A stretch of DNA of 64,000 nt from Haplosporangium gracile. Taxonomy: Eukaryota > Mortierellomycota > Mortierellomycetes > Mortierellales > Mortierellaceae. The translations under genes were made by a program, and so were the position numbers. Shown here in pieces: positions 21,992-32,539 of the stretch. Numbering within the stretch: the first letter of the stretch is position 1; each line of letters opens with the position of its first letter. The stretch spans positions 1-64,000 of the forward strand of contig JAAAUF010000061.1 of assembly GCA_015499985.1 (NCBI GenBank). Direction: 5' to 3'. Below the pieces are notes generated by a model that saw nothing but the letters and a program-made list of their open reading frames with translations, was not told where the DNA came from and did not search any database.

Positions 21992-23861
21992 GTTGGCTGC
22001 TGTTGTTATTGTTGTTGGGTTGGTGAGAGTGAGGGAAGAGTAAGAGATAAGAAAAAAAAAAAAAAAGGAGAGAAGAAGACAAGGTTGCTAAGAAACTAAA
22101 AAACTGGCGCTCAGAGGGCAACCGCACCGTGGGCCAGAAAAATTGAATTTGCTCCCACTTTCTCACACGCTTGCTCACTTACTTTCACGCTCTTTTCTTG
22201 TCAGTTGTCTATCAGTGTCCAGTGGAAGTAGAAAAAAAAATGGGGCAGTGAAGTAAGATACAGCGCGGGGGTAGGGTATGAAGGATATGCTGTATACTTA
22301 AATACTATGACGTAACCCTTAGAACTAGAGTCATGTGATAGAAGTTAATTTGTCTCAGCGACAATCAAGCCAGCAAACTGATGGTGCCTGAAAAAAAAAA
22401 AAAAGTGGAACGAAAGGGTCTTCTACTTCTTCTTGTATTTTTTCTTATTCACCAAATTGCTCAGCCGATGAAGGAACAAGAAAGGACGAAAAAACGCTGT
22501 CGCATGGTTACCGAAAAAGGCCGACCTTAGGTGATATTGAAAAGACATCTGGACATCATAGGCTTGCTTTTTACTTTTTGGCCATCTTTTGTATCTCGTT
22601 CATGCTCAAATAACATACATGGTTTTCCCTCTTTTTCATTTTTTTTTTGGATTTTCTATCTTGCAAGCAAGCCAAGGGGAATAAAAGTGAGAGGCGACTG
22701 GTGCAACGGTACCATGAGGGAGATACCTTCTCTCGTCGTCTCCCTTTCTCTCTCTTTTTCTTCTCCTCCTCGGTGTTTGGTGTTTGATGTTTGGTGTTTG
22801 TGACCCTCTCTCGCTTCAGCTGCCATTTAGACCACTTTGACTCCACTTTTTCTCTTCCTTTTCCCCTAATCTCTCAACTTTGAAGTTTGCTCACCTACCT
22901 TCTCCTGCTGACTCGTCTTTTTGCCGGCAAAAATTCAAAAAGCAAAAGAGGAGGCCAATTCAAGTTCTTGAAGTGCAAGCCAGTTCACCAAACAATCTAC
23001 TAGCCTCAACTTCTACCAAAGAAAACGATAGCCTGCCTTCCTGTCTTCCAATTGCCTCGCTTTGTCCCCCTTGTCCATCCACCGTTTCGTTTTTTCTCTT
23101 TTCGTTTCTTTTCTTTCTGTACCCTCTTTCCCCCTTTCTCGCCCACTCCCTTGTATTCCTACTTTAACTTCACTCCTCTGCTCATCCATCTCCTGTCTCA
23201 CTCTCCATCATTCTCCTTCCCCTCGTTCACTTTTCCACCGCCCCCTTGAAGTGTGACCTTACTCGGACAACGTTTTGCTCAGAGCTCAACCTCTGTTCTT
23301 CTCTCCTTTACTCTCTCACCACGTCGAATCTCTCCTCGTAACCGTTTTTTTTATTTGTTCCCCATCAGTTTGTTTCATCGCCTCTCTCTGTCTTTTTTTT
23401 TCATTTGTCTTTTTCCTGTTCTCCTTTCTGTCATTCCTTCTTCTCCACACATAACTCAATCCCTTCAACGAAAAGAGAAAACCTTCTTTTTTTTTTGCGT
23501 CTCTTACCATCTCTCTTGTTTTCCTTTTCTCCCTCATCCCTCTTTCCTGGAATTAACCTCTCCCTATCTCGAGACTTGGGCCTGGCTGATATCAATTGGT
23601 TCCGGACACTTATTACATATTTATTCACGGTTTTCACTCCGCTCCGCTCCACATCACCGCCTCGCCTCCACACACAACAACCTGTACCCGGACACACTCT
23701 TCTCTCTCATCTCACGCAAGCACAGCAGGCACGGAAGCTCGACCCTACCCACCAGTCCACACACCAACGAGACCTGCCCTTTTCTTCTCAAAAAAAAGTC
23801 GACGGGAACAATAGAACATACTTTGCACTCCTAAACAACACAGCCATAGTATTAATCAGAT
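21992..23861. promoter_or_regulatory. Divergent promoter region of ADO1 and CDC25
   Basis: This 1.87-kb spacer separates the divergent ADO1 (-) and CDC25 homologue (+). From about 22850 to 23560 the plus strand is strongly CT-rich, the leader side of CDC25. A homopolymer A tract lies near 22052-22066. No supportable ORF is present; the long T-rich frames lack ATG starts or codon bias. Confidence 0.5.
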
Positions 23862-26800
23862 ATGGTCTCCGAGGGTATCGATGTACAGGTCTTGGTCAGG
23901 GCTATGTACGACTTTCACTCTGAAGATCCAACCAACTTGACCTTCCAGAGAGACGATGTGATCCAGGTCCTTGCCCAGCTTGATTCGGGCTGGTGGGCTG
24001 GACTTATCGACGGTCGTCAAGGTTGGTTTCCATCCAACTATGTCGAAGTGCTCGACGAGAACGACCTCGACAGCGAAGAGGGTGATGAATATGTTGAGGA
24101 CGACGACCTTGATGTAAGTCCGTTTTTCAATTGGTTCTCTTCCTCGCCTGACTTTTTTTTTATTTGGCTGGTGTGTATTCGTCGGAGGAAAGAGAGTGTA
24201 TAGGAAGGGTTCTATTGTTGTTCTTCTTAATGCTGAAAATAACCTCCGACTAAACCCAAAAACAATTGAGAGAGAACACTTTCAATGGGAAGCTGAGGGC
24301 AAGGGGAAGGGGCGGGTGCATAGGGAGTCGATCACTGCATGTCCACTCAGCATGGTTTCTAACAATACCCATACTTTTTTTTAGAGTGCCGACGATCTTT
24401 GGCTGCCACAGACCACGCCAGATGGACAGGTCTTTTATTACAATCAGAGGACACAAGAGTCGAGCTGGACCATTCCCGAGCAGGACACCCAGGCGAGCGA
24501 AAACGATACCACCGAAACCGCTAGCCACAGCCGAGCAGGCAAGTTTTGTGTTTCTGTATTTCTTGTCTAAGCTGGGGCAAACTCCATAACGACTTTGTTA
24601 TTTCTCGCAGACTTCTTCCCAACCATCCGACGTGAAATTTGCTTTAGTTTCTCCAACCAAGCACATGCACCCGAACACCACACATACACAGCATGTTTAC
24701 ATACACCTGCTTACGTACAAGGACTTATCCACAAAACAGCAAAACAACAAACAAACTTACCGGTGGAACGTGCTTGCTTTCATTACGCCCTTTCTTTGCT
24801 GCTGTTCATAGACTGGTCGGCGCGTCAGTCGACCTCAAACGGTAATGGTTGGTACAATTCCGAGGCAGAAGACGACGAGACCGACAATGGGCCGGATTCG
24901 TTCAGCAAACAGGGTGACACCGACAACCGCTCCGAAATCTCACAGGTGAACAATGCTAGCAACAACGAAGCCGAACATGTCAACCATAGTGAAGAACACG
25001 GAAGTGAAAACAAGGTAATTTGGCGAGTACTCTTTGAATGTACGTGCTCTTTGTTTTCTAAGGAAAAAAGTGGCTGGCCACCTAACATTTCCTTCGCAAC
25101 AGTCTCTTGCTGCTGTTAGAAAGCCCTCTGGCGCACCAGGAGCACAACCAGATGCGGTCGATGGTCTTCCACCATTACCTCTCTTGCCTAACCCCTTTGA
25201 CCCTGAGCCTTCTTGGGAATCCCTGGCTGAACACACCGCCGCTGCTGTTCAGAACTTGTTGAACTCAGTCGATAACGGATACAAGCCATACTATCTGATT
25301 CAGTCGTCCATCGTGGTCGAAGCTATCCGTGTTATGCTTTATGCCTCAGGAACGGTTGACAAGGACGCTGCCATCATGCGCCAGCACCGTGGCCTCAAGA
25401 TGCACCATCGCCAGATTATGGCCGCTCTCTCAAAGTTGGTTCTCTCTGCAAAGATGGCTTCGGGCGTCTGGACTGCATCTGATGCCGTGATCAAGCTGCA
25501 AGCGGACGCTCGCGAGGTCGGAACAGCTGCTCAAAATTATGTCTCGACCGCCATTGCTGCCAATATTGACATCCATCAAGTCGATGCCCGCCTGGTCACC
25601 AATGTCAAGAGCCCTCTCGGTGCCAACACTGTCACCCCTCAGTCTCTCCAAAAGGCCCTTTCAAACGGATCTCTCAAAGCTGAGCCTCCTATCCAGGCCT
25701 CGTCGGAACGCAAGGTCTTTGCTTCGCAGATGAGCACCCAGAGCATCCTCAGTCAGCTTGACTATTACTCCAAGAGCGCGTCCAAGGCCGTCAATACTCT
25801 AGCCATGCAGATCGAAAAGCTCATTGACAACCCTCAGCCTGCCAGCAAGAGCAGCCAACCCAACGGACCCTCGGCATCCCAACCTGTGATGAACGCAACA
25901 CAGTCTGCTCAATTGGTAACCCAAGCCCGACAGACTATCACCCAGCTCGGTTCTCTTTTGTCCCTGGTTACGGAATTCAGCTCTACTGCCTTGACCGAGC
26001 AACCCAACATCCCCGACAGATACTTTTCCGACGTCAAGGTTGCAAAGCAGGTCCTCCATGGCGGCACTGCTTCTCTTGTCATGGCCATTCAGTCTGCAAC
26101 GGATCTTTTAGCGGTTGGCCAAACACTGGAACTAGCTCTTAGCACGACGCTGTCAACAGGAAAGGCGGCTGAAAGTCTTGTTCAGGCAACGCGAGTTTTG
26201 GTTCAGGAAAAGGAGACCGCTGACACCAACCAACCCATCAATACCAACGCTCAGTCGGACAGCTACTCGAACGGAACGTTGGTGACCAGCAACTCTGAGA
26301 GCGCTTACGATCACGACAACGATTCCGACATTGAGCCTGACCTGAAACCTCGGTCCATCGGCGGGCGTCCTCCACAGGGTATGGTTATTCAACGCAACCG
26401 CTCCGACTCTCAACCCTCGGTTCTTTCTGGTCACCACAGCAGCTCTGGTCAACAGACACCTGGAAGCATAGAATACAGTGGACGCGGCACTCAGGCTGGC
26501 TATCCATTCCCTACTGGAGATCCTTCGGCAGACGGCAGGGCAAATGGCAGCAACTTTGCAAACAACAATTCGCCTGGCCGATTCGACAACCGCGGCGAAA
26601 AGGTTAAGAAGCTCCTTGGCGATGAGGCTCCGATTCGCGCCACGACTCAGCAGTGGTTCCTGGACTATGACTACCAGACGGATGATCTTGTTCTGAACGG
26701 CGATGGTCAGGTCAAGGGAGGCACCCTCCCAGCCTTGATCGAGCGTCTGACCCTGCATGATGGATTCGATGCGACCTTTGTTGCGACCTTCTTGTTAACT

Positions 26801-28307
26801 TATCGATCGTTCACCAACACCAAGGAGCTGTTCACGCTTCTCTTCCAACGTTTCACCATCCAACCTCCTATGGGACTGGACGCCGAAGAACTCGAGATTT
26901 GGACAGAAAAGAAGTTAACACCCATTCGCCTGCGTGTTTTCAATATTATGAAGTCGTGGCTGGAGAACTATTATCTGGAGGACGAGGAGGACGATCGGGA
27001 AGCACTGACGATGATCAAGGACTTTTCAGAATCTCCCGCTATGATGGAGACGATGCGGTTTGCAGCATTGCAGCTTGCCAAGACGGTCGAGAAGCGCCAA
27101 GCGTCCGATAGCTCCTTCCGCAAGCTGGTGCTCAACCTCACGACACAGGCCCCTCAGCCGATAACGCCTCGTAACTTGAAGAGGATCAAGTTTTTAGAAC
27201 TTGATCCTCTCGAGTTTGCGCGTCAGTTGACGATTATGGAGGCGGCGGTGTACAACAAGATCCGGCCTGTTGAGTGTTTGAATAAGTGCTGGTCCAGTGA
27301 GGATCCGGTGCTGGCGGCCAAGGCTGTCAATATCAAGAAGATGATTGAGACCAGTAACCTGTATGCCAACTGGATCAATGAACTCGTTCTCAGCGAAAAG
27401 GAGCTCAAGAAGCGTGTCCTCGTCATCCGCCACCTTATCGCCATCGCTGAGGTAACTTTCATGTTTGTTGATCTTTTTTTCTTATTGTGGATGTTTTTAT
27501 TGTGTAGAAATTGTCGTCCTATACGTCGTTCATATTTTTGTTGTTTTCTTGATACTTTGTTGTTTTTGTCTTCATCTTGTTTTGTTAAGTACCGTGTGTC
27601 AATGGTCTCTGCAACATGTCATGGAAATTTGACTAACTTCTTAAAATTACTTATATATGACATGTAACCGATAGCGTTTGCGTCACATGAACGATTTTAG
27701 TATGTTGTCAAACACGGTGGCAGCGCTGTTGCAGTCGCCTGTGCACCGTTTGAAGCGTACATGGGAGCAGGTGCCAGCTAAGACGATGAGCTCATTTATG
27801 GATATGCAGCAGCTGATGAGCGTGAACAAGAACTGGGTCGATTACCGCGAAGAGCTTCATTCAGCAAACCCACCCTGTGTGCCCTTTGTTGGCATGTATC
27901 TGACGGATCTTGTGATGATTTACGACGGCAACAAGGACGCGATGAAGCAGTCGAATCACCTTATTAACTTTAATAAGCGTATCAAGACGGCCGAGGTGAT
28001 CCGTGAGATTCAGCAGTACCAGTCTGTTCCTTACTGCCTGACGGCTGTCCCTGAGATTCAACAGTACATCCGCCGTGGTATGGATGGTGCCAAGCATGTC
28101 CAGGAACTCCATGAGATGAGTCTTGCCCTTGAGCCTCGGTAATTGTTAATTTTTTTCTTTTTTTTTAATCTCCTCGGGTGATTAATGTATTTTGCGGATC
28201 AAATTCATTCAAATACTAATTATTTATTCTTCCTGATATCTCGAACATATAGTGAGCGAGGAGATGAGAAGATTGCGCGTATGATGGCCGAGTCGGGCAT
28301 GCTGTAG
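23862..28307 (+). CDS. CDC25: Ras guanine-nucleotide exchange factor, SH3-WW-RasGEF (Cdc25-like)
   Basis: It catalyses GDP/GTP exchange on Ras at membranes, feeding cAMP or MAPK signalling. The model is join(23862-24113, 24385-24538, 24812-25014, 25103-27451, 27675-28138, 28253-28307), 1158 aa. The SH3 domain is at about 8-68 (RAMYDFHSE, SGWWAGLIDG, GWFPSNYVEV). The WW domain is at about 88-116 (first Trp in DLWLPQ, FYYN, SSW.IP), split from the SH3 by intron 1. A conserved helical region covers about 220-340, followed by a disordered Ser/Asn-rich linker. The RasGEF N-terminal module is at about 700-850 (TLPALIERLTLHD, FVATFLLTYRSF) and the catalytic CDC25 domain at about 900-1135 (FARQLTIMEA, FSMLSNTVAALLQSPV, VPFVGMYLTDL). 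Intron 2 is GC-AG (CAG|GCAAGT at 24539), required for phase. Kinship with Cdc25 is strong; the exact paralogue is unknown. Confidence 0.94.
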
Positions 28308-28469
28308 TAGCCCGTTGTTGCTTTGTCCTCTTTTGTGTTTCTCTTATTGCACTGTCTCCCTTTATCTTGTTGTTATATTCTTTTGAAACCACTGTCCATT
28401 TTTATTTTTATTTTTCACTCATTACCTCTCATACCCACACTGCTTCTTTTTCGTTCGACTTCTTACCTT

Positions 28470-28500
28470 TTTTTATTTTATTTTATTTTATTTTATTTTT
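28470..28500. repeat. (ATTTT)n pentanucleotide microsatellite
   Basis: About six head-to-tail copies of TTTTA/ATTTT lie in the CDC25 3' flank. Simple-sequence expansion is expected to vary in length between strains. Confidence 0.8.
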
Positions 28501-28879
28501 TTGCTTCTTTCTTCTTCATTTCCCTTTTTTTTATAATTTGTTTTCCTGACCATTTTAAGAATGGACTCTAAAAGAGGAATAAAAAACCAAGTGTTTCTAT
28601 TTTTCCCTCCTTACGCATCCTACCAGTCGGAGATCCATTGTACGCAGTCACTTCTTATTTGTCAACCGTTTGGTTCGTCTCATTCCTCTAACACGATTCC
28701 TCTTCTCTCCTCCCCTTTTTGTCCCCTTTCTTCACACAGCAACAAACAACATCCCTTCCCTTTTGGCCAACAGGCAGAGCTTTCATGAAAAATGTCAAGT
28801 GAGCCAGTCCCTTACATAAAAAACAGTCTCCCGTCATCTTAACTCTTTTTTCTCCTTTTTCGTCTTCATTTTCCTTCTT

Positions 28880-28938
28880 CCTTCTTGACCTCCTTCTTGA
28901 CCTCCTTCTTGACCTCCTCCTTGACCTCCTTCTTGCCC
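28880..28938. repeat. 12-bp tandem repeat (CTTCTTGACCTC), four to five units
   Basis: Four consecutive 12-base units with the pattern CTTCTTGACCTC are followed by a partial one; unit four has one substitution (CTCCTTGACCTC). The array sits about 160-220 bases before the start codon of the NYN gene, probably in its leader or core promoter. Confidence 0.85.
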
Positions 28939-29097
28939 TTTCACGACCACTTTCCCTCACACTCACACACCTTCCTCACAAGCAACAGCATTACTATTCC
29001 TACTTCAACTGCTACCACTTTTACTTCCAAACATTCTCATCGTCACTGCTCACTTTCACAGCCTCACAGACCTACATATAACAAAAACAACAACAAC

Positions 29098-32000
29098 ATG
29101 ACGTTGCCATGGGAACCGCCGCCACCTCAACAGCAGCCGCCTGTCTTTCACACTCGCATAGACAACCACAACCATCATCACAGCAACAGCAATACAACGG
29201 TCAACAGCACCTACACTAACAGGACGACAGCAACAACAATAAGCAACAGCAACACACTGGGAGACTTTGACGTCCTGCTCTCATTCCTCCACCTTGAACG
29301 AACATCCCTGGCAACGCCAAGCACAGCAGCACCACCATCACCAACAACAACAGCAACCGCGTCCGCAGCAGCATCACCAGTAGGCGATCCTTCTAGTATG
29401 GTCGCACCCACTTGGGGTAACTCCCATAACACCCACACTTCAGCACATCCTAGCACTAGCGCTGCTACTGCTACGAGCCAACTGGGCGACTTGTCCATGG
29501 TGTTGCGATATCTCGAAGCACACAAGACCTGCTCCTCTGCTTCCACCAACTCTTTTTCAAAGCACCTCACTCTCGATCCTGCCTTCTCCTCTTTCTTTTT
29601 ATCAACACCCACGGTGTTGCCTTTGGCGCAGACAATACAAAATCTTGACCTGACGCCAGCAGAGGCTGACGAGGATGAAGACGAGAATGAGGACTCCTCG
29701 GCGTCAAGCAGGCGACGACTCAAGAAGAAGGCAACCAGAAAGCTTCCTATTGACGAGCCTTCGAGTTCCTCGGGCGGCGGGTGGGTTTCGTCAGAGTCCG
29801 ACCACAAGGAGGAGGTCATGGGTCGTTCTTCAGAGGAGCCCGATATTGTTGCGCTCGAGGATGCGTCCAACACACAGCCACCTGACACCATAGCGACATT
29901 AACGGACTTTTTGGCCAAGGAACTACAGCAGCAGTATCAACAGCAACAACAAGAGCAACAGGAGCAGAAGCTGGGGCAACCGATGGTTAACAGAACCCAG
30001 CAACTTAACATCCATTCCTTATCTACCCTCACAGTAGCCAAACCCAACCATATTACACTTCCCCCACCTCCAACTATCGCAACAACTAACAACAAAATCG
30101 CCGCCTCTGCAACCACCGCAGTCGTCAGCGCCAGCGCCTCCGGCACAGGTGCTGTTTTTATCAAGAAAAAGCGACCATGGCGCACAGCCAAGGTCCTCAG
30201 GGAGATGAAGGCCATGTTTATGGAGGAGCAGAAACGGAAAACCCTCCAACAACAGCAGCAGTCTCTGGACAATAATTGCCCAGCAAACGTCAGCACTAAG
30301 CCTAATATTGCAGCGACAACAACAACAACAATGACGCCTGTCACTCTAGTGACACCACCAAAGACGATGCAGAAAAAGGTGGAGCGAGAGCTGGTTCTGG
30401 ATCAGACCCCCGGGTGCGAACCCGAGTTTCAGTGGAGACCACGGTCCCATTACAACAACTTTTGGAAGAGTTGTACCATCACGCGCACTACTGCTGGGAC
30501 TACAACTGATACCAACCGGTCATCGTCGTCGTCGTCGTCGTCGTCTGAGGAAGAGTCGCCGCTTCGATTTCGCCGTGGATGCATTATTATACCTGCTTCG
30601 TCTTCTTCTGCTTTTGCTTTTGGTTCGAAGACCTCGGCGAGACCAACATCTTGTGCGAGCGAGACTACAAGTAAAATTGCAGAGAGCAAGCGACTTTTGG
30701 CGTTGCGAGTCCGCGACACTTTTTTGGTGCCCAGGGGAACCAATCTCCTGGATCAGGCCCTCTCCCATGCAGAGGCTCACCTACCGGATCCCGTTGTACC
30801 CTCACCTCCTCAGCCTGAGGGGAAGCCCAAGCTTACATCGACAACCCGACTGGAGCTGGGTACCATGAAGTCGCTGACGAGGATTACAACTCCTTTGTCA
30901 GGACCTCCTCAGCTAGCAGACAAGCTACGACCAGCACCTGCTACTTCGACTTGGACTTCGACGGAGCAGCCAAAGCCCGACTCGACTCCATCACCACCCA
31001 AGTCTGCCTCAGCCGCTCCCAGCAATGAGCGCGTCTTTATCTTTGTCGACAACTCAAACATCTTGCACGGATTTTATCAGAGTCGGCAACAGTTGGAGGC
31101 GCAACGAGCTGCTGATGGGATTCCTGCGGATGGGATATCATCCTCAACTGTTCGATCCAGGCCAGAGGACGGTGAAGACCATCATCACCACCAAGATCAA
31201 GTCTCGCTGCACAAGAGCCCATCACACTGTTCTGAGACTTTGGTCTTTGAGGACGGGATGGCTCTGGTGACACCTACAACAACAACGAACGATGACGGCC
31301 TCAAATCGTTCCCGCCCGGCACCGGCAGTAACGGTACCAGCGGAAACAGCAATAACGGCAATGGCACTGGGACGAAGGCCAAGATGGCGAGAGGCAGTCA
31401 CCGGCTCCCGAAATTCAACTATTCCAAGTTTTTCGACCTCCTGAAACGTGATCGAACCGCCGCACGACAGGTCCTTGTGGGGTCTTCGCCCTTGTTTCAG
31501 GAACTGGATGACGCCATGGAGCATCGGTATGAGACGATTATTTTGCGGCGGGTTAAGAAGTTTGTTCAAGGCGAGCTTGGTGCTATCCCTGTTCCTGTCA
31601 AGCAGCTTCGGTTCCCTTCTAGTAATTTCAGCAACAGTGGTGCAGTGGTTGGACCATGGAGCTTTTGTGATGGTGCGGAGCCGTCTGTCGACAAGTCGAC
31701 AAATACAGTTACACCACTAACAGCAGCACCATCAACAGCAACAGCAGCAGGATCAGGATCAGGATCAAGTGGTGGAGGATCGCAGGGAGAGCAAGGAGTC
31801 GACGAACTCTTGCATCTCAAGATGCTCGAAACCCTTCTTGACCACGAGCCCGCAACAATCGTCCTTGCATCGGGGGACGGCGGTGACAGCGAGTTTGGAG
31901 GCGGTGGATTCTATGCGGTTATCAAACGGGCGCTCAACCGTGGATGGCATGTCGAAATCATCAGCTGGGAGGATCAACTGAGCGGGGTCTACCTAGAATT

Positions 32001-32346
32001 GGCGCTCGAGTATGGTTACAGCTGTGAGCACAAGTTGACGACGACTGCGACTGCTACTGCTACTGCTACTGGTGAATCAGCTGATAACAAGCGATGCCAT
32101 GCACTCTCGTCGTTCTCTCTTGAGACCGTGGTTGGTGGACAAAAGAAGCAGAAGAAACAGCAAAAGTATCGACCGACAGGAACAAAGAAGCAACGGGCCC
32201 TGGCCCTGGCACTGGCGCAGAAGGAGAAGGAGAAAGAAGAGAAGGAGAAGGAGGGCAAGCAGCGTGGATGTGGACATTTGAGAGTCTGGTGCCTAGACTG
32301 GTACGGCGACATCCTTCTCCAGCCTACGCCAATTCGTACCGAATAA
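29098..32346 (+). CDS. NYN-domain putative endoribonuclease with long disordered regions
   Basis: This is an intronless ORF of 1082 aa from ATG 29098 (context AACAACATGA); the open frame upstream has no ATG. Residues 1-640 are low-complexity (His, Thr, Ser, Gln runs; nine Ser from a TCG repeat near 30520) with short basic-helical islands such as KKKRPWRTAKVLREMKAMF. The NYN/PIN-like fold begins near residue 645 with FIFVDNSNILHGF, whose Asp is a metal ligand of the family. It continues with FFDLLKRDRTAARQVLVGSS and the acidic ATIVLASGDGGDSEFGGGGF near 920, then WHVEIISWEDQLS, and ends with RVWCLDWYGDIL. Two disordered inserts split the domain. The catalytic Asp positions look intact, so RNase activity is likely by family, but target and role are unknown. 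It is convergent with CSC1; an AATAAA (32342-32347) overlaps the stop codon. Confidence 0.85.
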   Translation: MTLPWEPPPPQQQPPVFHTRIDNHNHHHSNSNTTVNSTYTNRTTATTISNSNTLGDFDVLLSFLHLERTSLATPSTAAPPSPTTTATASAAASPVGDPSSMVAPTWGNSHNTHTSAHPSTSAATATSQLGDLSMVLRYLEAHKTCSSASTNSFSKHLTLDPAFSSFFLSTPTVLPLAQTIQNLDLTPAEADEDEDENEDSSASSRRRLKKKATRKLPIDEPSSSSGGGWVSSESDHKEEVMGRSSEEPDIVALEDASNTQPPDTIATLTDFLAKELQQQYQQQQQEQQEQKLGQPMVNRTQQLNIHSLSTLTVAKPNHITLPPPPTIATTNNKIAASATTAVVSASASGTGAVFIKKKRPWRTAKVLREMKAMFMEEQKRKTLQQQQQSLDNNCPANVSTKPNIAATTTTTMTPVTLVTPPKTMQKKVERELVLDQTPGCEPEFQWRPRSHYNNFWKSCTITRTTAGTTTDTNRSSSSSSSSSEEESPLRFRRGCIIIPASSSSAFAFGSKTSARPTSCASETTSKIAESKRLLALRVRDTFLVPRGTNLLDQALSHAEAHLPDPVVPSPPQPEGKPKLTSTTRLELGTMKSLTRITTPLSGPPQLADKLRPAPATSTWTSTEQPKPDSTPSPPKSASAAPSNERVFIFVDNSNILHGFYQSRQQLEAQRAADGIPADGISSSTVRSRPEDGEDHHHHQDQVSLHKSPSHCSETLVFEDGMALVTPTTTTNDDGLKSFPPGTGSNGTSGNSNNGNGTGTKAKMARGSHRLPKFNYSKFFDLLKRDRTAARQVLVGSSPLFQELDDAMEHRYETIILRRVKKFVQGELGAIPVPVKQLRFPSSNFSNSGAVVGPWSFCDGAEPSVDKSTNTVTPLTAAPSTATAAGSGSGSSGGGSQGEQGVDELLHLKMLETLLDHEPATIVLASGDGGDSEFGGGGFYAVIKRALNRGWHVEIISWEDQLSGVYLELALEYGYSCEHKLTTTATATATATGESADNKRCHALSSFSLETVVGGQKKQKKQQKYRPTGTKKQRALALALAQKEKEKEEKEKEGKQRGCGHLRVWCLDWYGDILLQPTPIRTE

Positions 32347-32539
32347 ACCATATAGATACTCGCCTCTTTTACATTCATAGGTACCTCTTCACGCCCATAA
32401 ATGCCTCTTTGCAATTCATTTTGTTACTATTGATCATGACTTTGTGCGCGAGCTAAGAAAATGTGTATTATCGATATTATGTGCAAGTTGGTATGAAAAG
32501 TAAAAGCAGAGGAAAAGATGACAAGAGGGAAGGCTAAAT

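Larger units (their letters stand above)
28308..29097. other. Spacer between CDC25 and the NYN gene
   Basis: This 790-base stretch holds the CDC25 3' UTR and the leader of the NYN gene. It contains an (ATTTT)n microsatellite at about 28470-28500 and a 12-base tandem repeat at about 28880-28938. In-frame upstream codons of the NYN ORF read through the repeat but have no ATG. Confidence 0.5.

Noticed and set aside
28885..29097. LTSF-repeat N-terminal extension of the NYN protein
   Set aside because: It has no ATG and is encoded by a 12-bp tandem repeat typical of a leader; the first ATG is at 29098.
29211..29918. 235-codon frame opposite the NYN gene
   Set aside because: Shadow of Thr/Ala/Ser-rich coding sequence without an independent start context or motif.
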